Below are positions 1-6,253 of a stretch of DNA of 13,971 bases, in pieces. Position 1 is the stretch's first letter. Every line of letters starts with the position of its first letter. A model generated the notes under the pieces. It was not told where the DNA came from. It made no database searches and saw only the letters and a program-made list of their open reading frames with translations. The position numbers and the translations under genes were made by a program. The stretch spans positions 1 through 13,971 of the forward strand of contig JAUVYQ010000069.1 in the NCBI GenBank assembly GCA_030603035.1, written 5' to 3'. The DNA is from Phycisphaerae bacterium. GTDB taxonomy: Bacteria; Planctomycetota; Phycisphaerae; Sedimentisphaerales; SG8-4.

Positions 1-1
1 A

Positions 2-613
2 CAATCGTCGTGGGTGCTGCAGGCAACGAAAATGGATTTGAAAGTTTTTGGATTTAAGCTGCTTCCTGAGCAGCCGCAGGCATTTAACCCCGTGCTGGTG
101 ATGATTATGATTCCGTTGTTCTCCTATGGCATTTATCCAGCAATAGGTAAGGTGTTTCGCTTGACGCCTCTTCGAAAGATCTCGATTGGTCTATTTGTCG
201 GGGCGTTGTCCTTCGTGGTCCCAGTGTGGATCGAGAAGCAGATTCAAGCCGGGGCAGCACCCAATATTAGCTGGCAGTTTCTTGCTTACGTGATACTGAC
301 GGCTGCAGAAATTATGGTCTCAATCACCTGCCTTGAGTTTTCATACACGCAGGCGCCAAAAAAAATGAAGTCCTTCATTATGGCGGTATTTCTTTTGTCG
401 ATATCCCTGGGAAACGCATTCACCGCTGTGGTCAATTGGTTTATTCAAAATGAAGATGGTTCGAGCAAGCTGCCCGGAGCGAGTTATTACTGGTTCTTTA
501 CAATAGTGATGCTAGTGACGGCAGCGCTGTTTATTCCCGTGGCCGCCCGCTATCCCGTTAGGAACTACATCCAGGATGAGGGCTCCGGGAAATCCGGAGA
601 CCAGGTAACCTGA
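2..613 (+). CDS. POT/PTR2-family proton-dependent oligopeptide transporter, C-terminal part (5' end outside window)
   Basis: The reading frame is open from base 2, and the residues before the first GTG (Q-S-S-W-V-L-Q-A) continue a typical POT-family motif, so the gene begins upstream and the GTG at 14 is not its start. POT proteins are major-facilitator transporters that import di- and tripeptides with protons across the inner membrane. The visible ~203 residues show the family pattern LQATKMD, then LPEQPQAFNPV before a membrane helix (MIMIPLFSYGIYPAIG), a K/R-rich loop (RLTPLRKIS), and four further hydrophobic segments including one with SLEFSYTQAP-like text (CLEFSYTQAPKKMKS), which is characteristic of the family's late helices. 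It ends at TGA 611-613 with a short hydrophilic tail. No operon partner is visible: the next plus-strand gene lies 219 bp on, across a repeat-filled spacer. The family call is firm; substrate is unknown. Confidence 0.88.
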   Translation, partial: QSSWVLQATKMDLKVFGFKLLPEQPQAFNPVLVMIMIPLFSYGIYPAIGKVFRLTPLRKISIGLFVGALSFVVPVWIEKQIQAGAAPNISWQFLAYVILTAAEIMVSITCLEFSYTQAPKKMKSFIMAVFLLSISLGNAFTAVVNWFIQNEDGSSKLPGASYYWFFTIVMLVTAALFIPVAARYPVRNYIQDEGSGKSGDQVT

Positions 614-629
614 TAACCCTGTTTTGGGA

Positions 630-743
630 TTAGCTGGAATTATCGATACTGCCATTGTGCAGATAAATTATCCGGTCAGCAAACTGCTCTGCCTCGGTTC
701 CGTGAGTGGCCAGGATTACGGTACCGCCGCCGTGATGAAACTC
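630..743 (-). pseudogene. C-terminal remnant of an ABC transporter ATPase (LolD/MacB-like)
   Basis: Read on the minus strand from 743 down to a TAA at 632-630, this stretch gives about 37 residues: EFHHGGG, then TVILATHGTEAEQF, then ADRIIYLHNGSIDNSS. This is the end of an ABC ATPase: the H-loop (T-V-I-x-A-T-H) followed by the usual A-D-R-I-I-x-L-x-x-G-x-I segment that closes the nucleotide-binding domain. Walker A, signature and Walker B are absent. The frame stays open past 743 but there becomes a translation of the purine-rich heptamer repeat, so the real homology stops at the repeat boundary. It is therefore a truncated, non-functional fragment. The residue after the H-loop histidine is Gly where Asp or Glu is usual. 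Family recognition is by motif only; LolD-type is a guess from the THxTEA pattern. Confidence 0.68.
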
Positions 744-785
744 GGACAGACAACGGAGGACAGAAAACAGAGGACAAAGGACAGA
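744..785. repeat. Purine-rich heptamer array (GGACARA-type, 6 units of 7 bp)
   Basis: Six consecutive 7-bp blocks can be laid down from 744: GGACAGA, CAACGGA, GGACAGA, AAACAGA, GGACAAA, GGACAGA. The four closest copies begin at 744, 758, 772 and 779, all in 7-bp phase. The array starts at the base where the ABC ATPase remnant ends. Such degenerate heptamer tracts are noncoding and common in intergenic DNA of some planctomycetes and cyanobacteria; no function is assigned. Confidence 0.6.
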
Positions 786-796
786 TAAACCGACTC

Positions 797-817
797 CTGA
801 CATCTGACTTCTGACAT
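797..817. repeat. CTGACAT heptamer, three tandem units
   Basis: CTGACAT, CTGACTT and CTGACAT lie head to tail, 11 bp after the purine-rich heptamer array but out of phase with it. They end 15 bp before the symporter start codon and just before its Shine-Dalgarno (GGGAG, 823-827), so they are probably in the 5' leader of that mRNA. The role is unknown. Confidence 0.6.
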
Positions 818-832
818 TAAGCGGGAGATAAT

Positions 833-2437
833 ATGGACCTAAGTGCGATTGGAATCGAAACCAATTTTAGTTATTTAGACTGGTGCATCGTCATCGGCTA
901 TCTACTCGTCATTGTAGCTGTCGGGGTTTATATAAAACGATACGTCAGCAATGTAACGGATTTTATCGTTGCGGGGCGAGGCCTGAAGACTTTCCTGGGG
1001 GTTGCCACAATGATTGGGACCGAGTTAGGCCTGGTTACGGTGATGTATTCGGCCCAGAAGGGCTTTACCGGCGGTTTCGCCGCCTTTCACATAGCGTTGG
1101 CGGCTGCTATTGTAACTTTAGTTGTGGGCCTGACCGGGTTTATCGTGGTGCCGCTGCGAAGAATGAAGGTAATGACTATCCCGGAATTTTATGAGAGGCG
1201 CTTCGGGCATGGCGTGCGGATTTTGGGTGGAATCATATTAGCTCTCTCCGGCATCCTCAATATGGGAATGTTCCTTAAAGCGGGTTCCATTTTTGTGATG
1301 GGTATTACCGGCATGACCTCGGAATATGAACTTAAGATTATTATGAGTGTTCTGCTGGGGATGGTATTATTATACACCACTCTGGGTGGAATGGTGTCGG
1401 TAGTGGTTCTCGACTATATCCAGTTTGTGGTTCTTTCGTTCAGCCTCTTGGCTACGAGTGTGCTGGCCATCAGACATTTGGGCTGGGGCAACATTATTGA
1501 GACCACACGCGCGCTGCAGGGAGAAGCGGGTTTCAATCCGTTCCACAGCGAAGGCTTCGGCACTTCTTACGTGATATGGATGTTTTTCCTCGGCCTGGTC
1601 AGTTGCGCGGTTTGGCAAACATCTGTGATTCGTGCCTGTTCTGCAGAAAATACACGCACCGTTAAGAAAATCTACACATGGGCTTCTATTGGATTTCTAA
1701 TTCGATTCCTGCTGCCCTACTTTTTTGGAATTTGTGCTTTTGTCTATATCTCCCAGCACGAGCCATTGAAGAACATTTTTATTCCTGATGCCGGTTCCGT
1801 AGATTCACAGGTAACTCTGATGGCAATGCCGGTGTTTCTAAGTCAAATCCTTCCTGCCGGATTTATCGGGATTGTTTCGGCGGGCATGTTAGCTGCGTTT
1901 ATGTCCACCCACGACAGTTACCTGTTGTGCTGGAGTTCGGTCCTGACACAGGATGTGGTGGCGCCCTGGTTCAAAAAAGGATTGTCATCAAAGGCGCGTT
2001 TGTTACTGACGCGAATTTTTATCGTAGCTATTGGCATTTTTATTCTGGTCTGGGGACTCTGGTATGATTTAGGGCAGGATTTGTGGGATTATATGGCGAT
2101 TTCCGGGGCCATCTATTTTACTGGAGCCATCGCCTTGCTGGTCTTTGGTATTTACTGGAGACGTGCCAGTAAAATTGGTGCATATTTGGCCTTAGTATGT
2201 GGGTTTGGCGCCCTAATAGGATTGAAGCCGGTTCAAGCCCCGTTGAGTCCCTTGATATTTCGTTTTTCCTCTTTTCTTTCTTCCTTTCGGGTCGGTTCCA
2301 TTTTAGGAATAAAGCCTGTTGAAGAGATTTCGAGTGCGATTGTTGGACTGACCGTTATAACTCTGGCCGTGGTGCTGATGGTAGTCGGTTCCCTGCTGTT
2401 TCCGGACCGTGGTCGAGCCGGCGAGCGTAAGGAGTAG
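833..2437 (+). CDS. Sodium:solute symporter (SSS) family transporter
   Basis: A 534-residue polytopic membrane protein. Members of this family (PutP, vSGLT, SGLT) import sugars, amino acids or other organic solutes with Na+ across the inner membrane through a LeuT fold. The N terminus has a short leader and a first helix at about residues 15-34, followed by the usual FIVAGRGL motif (the family's D-F-x-x-A-G-R). Residues 354-376 read AAFMSTHDSYLL then CWSSVLTQDV, matching the PutP segment with MST; S358 and T359 fall where PutP has S340/T341 of the Na2 sodium site. ATG 833 is preceded by GGGAG at 823-827 with 5-nt spacing. The stop is 6 bp before the next small gene, so they are probably cotranscribed. 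The solute cannot be read from sequence; the nearby glycosidase and TIM-barrel genes suggest a sugar or sugar derivative. Confidence 0.92.
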   Translation: MDLSAIGIETNFSYLDWCIVIGYLLVIVAVGVYIKRYVSNVTDFIVAGRGLKTFLGVATMIGTELGLVTVMYSAQKGFTGGFAAFHIALAAAIVTLVVGLTGFIVVPLRRMKVMTIPEFYERRFGHGVRILGGIILALSGILNMGMFLKAGSIFVMGITGMTSEYELKIIMSVLLGMVLLYTTLGGMVSVVVLDYIQFVVLSFSLLATSVLAIRHLGWGNIIETTRALQGEAGFNPFHSEGFGTSYVIWMFFLGLVSCAVWQTSVIRACSAENTRTVKKIYTWASIGFLIRFLLPYFFGICAFVYISQHEPLKNIFIPDAGSVDSQVTLMAMPVFLSQILPAGFIGIVSAGMLAAFMSTHDSYLLCWSSVLTQDVVAPWFKKGLSSKARLLLTRIFIVAIGIFILVWGLWYDLGQDLWDYMAISGAIYFTGAIALLVFGIYWRRASKIGAYLALVCGFGALIGLKPVQAPLSPLIFRFSSFLSSFRVGSILGIKPVEEISSAIVGLTVITLAVVLMVVGSLLFPDRGRAGERKE

Positions 2438-2443
2438 CAATAT

Positions 2444-2668
2444 ATGAATTTTTGGATTACTTTCTGGTCAATCTTTTTCTTTGCAAGTCTTGCCATTTTT
2501 GCCGGTCTTGCCGTGGTTGTTACAATTGGCGGTTTTTTTAACATTCGGTCGCTGTTTAAGAGCCTTACAAATCGGGTTGACCCCGTTAGAAATTCCAGAG
2601 AGGGGAAGAATATCCGAGAAAGAGCGAACATTTCTAACGGGGTTGACCAGCATGATGAGCAGTCGTGA
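2444..2668 (+). CDS. Small single-helix membrane protein following the symporter
   Basis: A 74-residue protein. Residues 1-32 form one long hydrophobic helix (MNFWITFWSIFFFASLAIF, then AGLAVVVTIGGF), followed by a basic stretch (NIRSLFKSLTNR). The start ATG is 6 bp after the symporter stop, with GGAG at 2431-2434 overlapping the end of the symporter, which indicates translational coupling. Short membrane proteins beside SSS transporters are often accessory subunits; that role here is inference. The last ~30 residues are translated from an inverted-repeat element (2574-2650), so the native protein was probably nearer 42-45 residues. Its stop (2666-2668) overlaps the next gene by 17 bp. No enzymatic motif is seen. 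Confidence 0.6.
   Translation: MNFWITFWSIFFFASLAIFAGLAVVVTIGGFFNIRSLFKSLTNRVDPVRNSREGKNIRERANISNGVDQHDEQS
2574..2650. repeat. Inverted-repeat element with perfect 13-bp arms
   Basis: CCCCGTTAGAAAT (2581-2593) and its exact reverse complement ATTTCTAACGGGG (2630-2642) flank a 36-bp purine-rich core. GGGTTGA/GGTTGAC text borders both arms. The layout resembles dispersed palindromic intergenic elements (REP/MITE-like) rather than gene-specific DNA. It lies in the 3' part of the small membrane protein, and its right arm (GGGG, 2639-2642) is 9 nt before the URO-D ATG. Confidence 0.7.
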
Positions 2669-3857
2669 AAGATTGATGGCGACTTTGTGCGGCAAGCCGG
2701 TCGACCGACCCGCCGTCAACTTCTATGAAATAGGCGGATTTGAGATTGACCCATCCGACCCGGACCGGTTCAACGTCTATAACGACCCATCCTGGCAGCC
2801 GTTGCTTCAACTGGCCGAGGAACAGACCGACCTGATTCGTATGCGCAGCTCTGTCAGGCCACGCTCCCACGAGGTCGAGATGTCACTTGACAAGACCCGT
2901 ACTGCCAATTACCGCGATGAGTTCTTCAAGACTAAAAAATATGTGGAGGATGGACGCCGTTTCAAATCCACGACTTTGAAAATTGGTGGTAGAAATATGA
3001 CAGCCCTGACACGTCGCAGTCCCGAAGTTGACACCGTCTGGACGGTGGAGCACCTGCTCAAGAGTATAGATGATCTGAAAGCTTATCTTCAGTTGCCTGA
3101 TGAGGTTTTCACCGAAGAGGTTAATGTGGACAACCTGGTCGAAGAAGATAAGAACCTCGGCGACCGGGGCATCGTGATGGTAGATACGGAAGACCCAATC
3201 TGCGCCGCAGCATCTCTTTTCAATATGGAAGATTTTACTATTATTGCCTTGACCGAGCAGAAGCTGTTCCATCGTCTGCTTGAAAAGCTTTCCCACCATA
3301 TATACACCAGGACTGAGGAAACGGCGAAGGCATTCCCCGGTCATCTGTGGCGTATATACGGGCCGGAATATGCCACTGAACCTTACCTGCCACCGCATCT
3401 TTTCAAAGAATATGTGGTGCGTTACACCGGCCCAATGGTGGAGACTATTCAAACGTATGGCGGTTTTGCCCGAATTCACTGCCACGGCAGGATTCGTGCC
3501 GTTCTTGATTACATTGTCGAGATGGGCGCGGTCGCCATTGACCCCATTGAGCCGCCCCCGCAGGGGGACGTGGAGCTTGAGTACGTGCGCCGCCAGTACG
3601 GCAGGGAGCTGGTTCTTTTTGGAAATCTCGAGATAGCTGACGTAGAGAATATGGAGCCGGCCGAGTTTGAAAAGGTCGTCGAAAAAGCCCTCAAAGATGG
3701 AACAAGTGGCGCCTGTCTCGGCTTGGCCGAGCCAAGACGGGAGGGCAGGGGCTTTGTCCTGATGCCATCATCAGCTCCAAACAGCCGAAAAATCACACCG
3801 AGGATGATGGCAAATTATGAGACAATGGTGCGGCTGGCAACCGATTTCAAGTTATGA
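2652..3857 (+). CDS. Uroporphyrinogen decarboxylase (URO-D)/MtaA-like family protein
   Basis: A protein of about 401 residues from ATG 2652 (ATG 2655 is also possible). The open frame extends upstream to 2481, but that part overlaps the small membrane protein in another frame, and the family start MSSRERLMATLCGKPVDRP fits 2652-2655. The URO-D superfamily is a TIM barrel that includes HemE and the methylcobamide:CoM methyltransferases MtaA/MtbA. Planctomycete paralogues of about this length are usually not HemE and may act on corrinoid-bound methyl groups. Visible landmarks are RIHCHG at 274-279, where MtaA-type enzymes have the zinc ligands His-x-Cys (here H276-x-H278), LVLFGNLEIADVENM, and GACLGLAEP with C355 as a possible third ligand, then the C-terminal SSAPNSRKITPRMMANYETM. 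The stop is 7 bp from the stop of the convergent glycosidase gene. The family is firm; the reaction is unknown. Confidence 0.85.
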   Translation: MMSSRERLMATLCGKPVDRPAVNFYEIGGFEIDPSDPDRFNVYNDPSWQPLLQLAEEQTDLIRMRSSVRPRSHEVEMSLDKTRTANYRDEFFKTKKYVEDGRRFKSTTLKIGGRNMTALTRRSPEVDTVWTVEHLLKSIDDLKAYLQLPDEVFTEEVNVDNLVEEDKNLGDRGIVMVDTEDPICAAASLFNMEDFTIIALTEQKLFHRLLEKLSHHIYTRTEETAKAFPGHLWRIYGPEYATEPYLPPHLFKEYVVRYTGPMVETIQTYGGFARIHCHGRIRAVLDYIVEMGAVAIDPIEPPPQGDVELEYVRRQYGRELVLFGNLEIADVENMEPAEFEKVVEKALKDGTSGACLGLAEPRREGRGFVLMPSSAPNSRKITPRMMANYETMVRLATDFKL

Positions 3858-3864
3858 GGAAGAC

Positions 3865-5907
3865 CTAAAGAGGCGTTGCGTCAAAGACCAGCACCTCAAA
3901 CGGCTTCAATTCAAATGTATGTTCTTTGCCCGCAGATAAAACAATCACCGCCTTGCCCGAATCTTCTTCCCACGGACTCTTCATAGCATATTTTCGCGCG
4001 GCGTCCTGGGGCAGTTCGAACGCCTTGCCGATGTCTACCGTGATTTGGTTTGGCTTATCGTCAGGATTACGAAGTGCAAGGATACCCTTCCGCTTAGACC
4101 ATGACGCCCAGCCGTACGCTTCTCCTTTGCCCGGGTCGCCTCCCACCCAGTGTGTATCCACCAGCACGCTCGCATTATCACGAGACCATTTTGCCGCCTC
4201 GGCCAAGGCATCCCAATGCTGCGGCCGCATCATAGAGGCGGTAATGTACAACTCCTGACAATTTGTCCCGCTGGCAAAAAATGCTCGAATGTCCTCGACA
4301 AGTCCATCGACCTCGTTCGGAAGTCCGTGATTGGCGAACATAACACCTTGAGTCATAAGCGAATTTAGCGGATATAAAGGTGCGCGACGAACGACATTGT
4401 GGTAGGTTTCCTTGTCGCGGTAGGTGACCTGCTGCTGCCGTTTCGAGCCCCAGCCGTGGGGGCTCCAGTCTGCTCCCCCGCGCCAGGTCGAGTCGCCGTA
4501 CCAGAGCCAGTAAGGCGATGACCACGTGCCTGTAGTAATGTTTATGAACACGTCTGGTTTAACCTCGCGCAGCTCACTGACAAGTCGCAGCAGGGCCGCC
4601 ATATCCTGGACAAATTCGGCACCGGCTCCGGTTGGTCTGCCGCCTGTACCGATACCATCGAACTTAAAGTAGTTCAATCCATACTCACGAATCATATTGA
4701 TACACACATCTCGAAACCGAGCGTAATACGTGGGGCCGGCCAGCGAGAAACCACTTTTGTTTGTCTCGAAACCTTGCTGTTGGCCGTATTTGAGCCGGTC
4801 CTGCTTCGCTTTGCCGTAGCCGCCAAAAGGAGAAAGCCACGCCCCCAAGGTCGAATCATATTTTTTCGCCGCCTTCCGCAGCGGGGCAAACCCATTGGGA
4901 AATCCCTCGTGAAACTGCCACAGCGAAGCAGTGTCATCCCACCCGTCGTCCAGGGCAAACGAATCCATCACTGTCTTTCGCCGCTTGATTAGCTCTTTTC
5001 CGAACAGCTCGATCACTTCCAGACATTGGCGCTCTTGTATTTTTTCAGCCCCATAGCCAATGTCGTACCAACTGTTGTAATGCAGGAACGGCCTGTAGGG
5101 GTGGGCGCGCTCACGTTCGATATAATATAAAAAGCCGCGGCGTAACTGCCCTTGTGGAACAACGCCGACAACCGAGCTTTGCACCAGCGGCTCACCTGGC
5201 TTTAGCAAGGCGCTGCAAGGCAAACTGCAACGGAAACGATGCAAGTTTCCCTGCAATATTTGACTCTTCGAGAGGGGGTGCTCATAAGCGAAAAACATAT
5301 TGCCCGCCACCACGGGCGAACCATCCACACTGCCCATTACCTTGGCGCGTGACGCAGTTAAATCCCACAGCACTATTTCCTTTATGTTGATTGCCTTGTT
5401 TTTTGTCGTGAAGGCCACTTGTTGGCGGACATAGTTCGAGCCATCGCGCAAAATTGCCCGCCATTCGACATTAAGGTTATTGTCAGAAGAGGTCAGCATC
5501 ACAGTAATGCCTTTGCCGCCGAACCGCTCGGCCAGTCGGAACGATTTGTGCTTTGGCTTCAAGTTTTTTAGCTCGGGCTTACCAATGATTTTCAGTTCGG
5601 AAGCCTTCACCCTCAGCCCATCGTCCAGAATTAGTTGAAAGCATTCGGCATTTCGTAGTTGGAGCGTGGTTGCCGACAATTTGTCCGTGACGCACTTGGG
5701 CTTGAGTTGTCCGTCATGGATGTCCCAGGCACATGCGAGCACTTTGTTTTCTAAAACAAGTTCGCTTCGATTCACCTTGCCTTGCCCATCACCCGGCGCA
5801 GACCCCGGAAACTCAAGTCCGAATTCCGCGTGCGTACAACCGGCCAGAAGTAGTATGACCAAAACCGCCACATCTGCGAACCAATGTTTTTGTGTTCTTT
5901 CTGTCAT
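3865..5907 (-). CDS. GH36-like (clan GH-D type) glycoside hydrolase, predicted lipoprotein
   Basis: A 680-residue protein with an export signal ending in a lipobox, L21-A22-G23-C24, so it should be lipid-anchored in the envelope. Residues ~45-260 look like an N-terminal beta-sandwich. Residues ~275-560 form the catalytic barrel with YNSWYDIGYG (277-286), SFALDDGWDD (316-325), GAWLSPFGGYG (355-365), NYFKFDGIG (412-420) and WRGGADWSP (475-483). The last ~90 residues form a C-terminal beta domain. D417 in KFDG sits where GH36/GH27 enzymes have the catalytic nucleophile; the acid/base is not obvious and may be D471 or D480. Alpha-galactosidase or a related alpha-glycosidase is likely, but some relatives are mislabelled 'enterotoxin', and substrate is not established. 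GGGAGG at 5916-5921 gives 8-nt spacing to ATG 5907-5905. A long hairpin sits directly upstream of it, and operator-like sites lie in the divergent promoter region. Confidence 0.82.
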   Translation of the reverse strand: MTERTQKHWFADVAVLVILLLAGCTHAEFGLEFPGSAPGDGQGKVNRSELVLENKVLACAWDIHDGQLKPKCVTDKLSATTLQLRNAECFQLILDDGLRVKASELKIIGKPELKNLKPKHKSFRLAERFGGKGITVMLTSSDNNLNVEWRAILRDGSNYVRQQVAFTTKNKAINIKEIVLWDLTASRAKVMGSVDGSPVVAGNMFFAYEHPLSKSQILQGNLHRFRCSLPCSALLKPGEPLVQSSVVGVVPQGQLRRGFLYYIERERAHPYRPFLHYNSWYDIGYGAEKIQERQCLEVIELFGKELIKRRKTVMDSFALDDGWDDTASLWQFHEGFPNGFAPLRKAAKKYDSTLGAWLSPFGGYGKAKQDRLKYGQQQGFETNKSGFSLAGPTYYARFRDVCINMIREYGLNYFKFDGIGTGGRPTGAGAEFVQDMAALLRLVSELREVKPDVFINITTGTWSSPYWLWYGDSTWRGGADWSPHGWGSKRQQQVTYRDKETYHNVVRRAPLYPLNSLMTQGVMFANHGLPNEVDGLVEDIRAFFASGTNCQELYITASMMRPQHWDALAEAAKWSRDNASVLVDTHWVGGDPGKGEAYGWASWSKRKGILALRNPDDKPNQITVDIGKAFELPQDAARKYAMKSPWEEDSGKAVIVLSAGKEHTFELKPFEVLVFDATPL

Positions 5908-5922
5908 TTGCCATTCCTCCCA

Positions 5923-5965
5923 TCCAGCACCAAAAGAGCTTCGCTCAGACGTTTTTGGTGCTGGA
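5923..5965. promoter_or_regulatory. 13-bp stem hairpin with nested hairpin, abutting the glycosidase Shine-Dalgarno
   Basis: TCCAGCACCAAAA (5923-5935) pairs perfectly with TTTTGGTGCTGGA (5953-5965). The 17-nt loop holds a second hairpin, GAGC-TTC-GCTC (5936-5946). In the minus-strand mRNA the stem ends one base before GGGAGG. It could control ribosome access, protect the 5' end, or be a dispersed palindromic repeat. It has no U-tract in either direction, so it is not a classical terminator. Confidence 0.6.
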
Positions 5966-5985
5966 CTGTTATGTCAAAAAATGCT

Positions 5986-6000
5986 GTAATCGTTCACGGG
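5986..6000 (+). promoter_or_regulatory. Operator-like site, copy 1 (GTAATCGTTCACGGG)
   Basis: This 15-mer matches the reverse complement of 6143-6157 at 14 of 15 positions. Its 12-bp core GTAATCGTTCAC is an imperfect palindrome around a central CG, as in LacI-family operators. It falls just downstream of the candidate promoter for the glycosidase gene, a position suited to repression. No regulator gene is visible in the window. Confidence 0.45.
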
Positions 6001-6022
6001 TTTAAACCAGCGTCTATAGCTC

Positions 6023-6050
6023 AACATAGCTGATTTTTTTTATTGTGCAA
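6023..6050 (-). promoter_or_regulatory. Candidate sigma-70-type promoter for the glycosidase gene
   Basis: On the minus strand TTGCAC (6050-6045) and TATGTT (6028-6023) are separated by 16 bp inside an AT-rich region. Transcription would begin near 6016, giving a leader of about 110 nt that contains operator copy 1 and the 13-bp hairpin. Found by eye only. Confidence 0.35.
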
Positions 6051-6142
6051 GGTGTTTTTAAGATTTATTTAAAGATTTACAAGATTTTTTGGCGAAATAG
6101 TTAATCCAATCGTCCATAACAACTCAAAATCAGCATACTTAT

Positions 6143-6157
6143 CCCGTGAACGGTTAC
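6143..6157 (-). promoter_or_regulatory. Operator-like site, copy 2 (inverted, CCCGTGAACGGTTAC)
   Basis: An inverted partner of 5986-6000 with one mismatch. Its core GTGAACGGTTAC is an imperfect palindrome with a central CG. It lies 8 bp before the candidate -35 of the plus-strand TIM-barrel gene. The 142 bp between the copies would allow a looped repressor complex controlling both divergent genes. Confidence 0.45.
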
Positions 6158-6165
6158 GAATTACG

Positions 6166-6195
6166 TTGGTTTTTGTGACACATAACTATTATACT
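6166..6195 (+). promoter_or_regulatory. Candidate promoter for the TIM-barrel gene
   Basis: TTGGTT (6166-6171) and TATACT (6190-6195) are 18 bp apart. The predicted transcription start is near 6202, about 50 nt before the preferred ATG at 6254 and downstream of the upstream in-frame TTG at 6197, which argues against that TTG as start codon. Found by eye only. Confidence 0.38.
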
Positions 6196-6253
6196 GTTGT
6201 CATTGGAGAAACTCTGTTGTAGAGTATGTTACAAGCCATTTAGCGAGTTGAAA

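Noticed and set aside
2481..2651. 57-codon upstream extension of the URO-D frame
   Set aside because: It runs through the small membrane protein in a different frame and through the inverted repeat; family similarity begins at MSSRERLMATL.
2883..3485. 200-codon minus-strand frame inside the URO-D gene
   Set aside because: Antisense shadow of a well-recognised coding region; no family features.
6197..6253. TTG 6197 as start of the TIM-barrel gene
   Set aside because: It lies at or before the predicted transcription start, and the 19 added residues (Cys-rich) do not fit the family N terminus.
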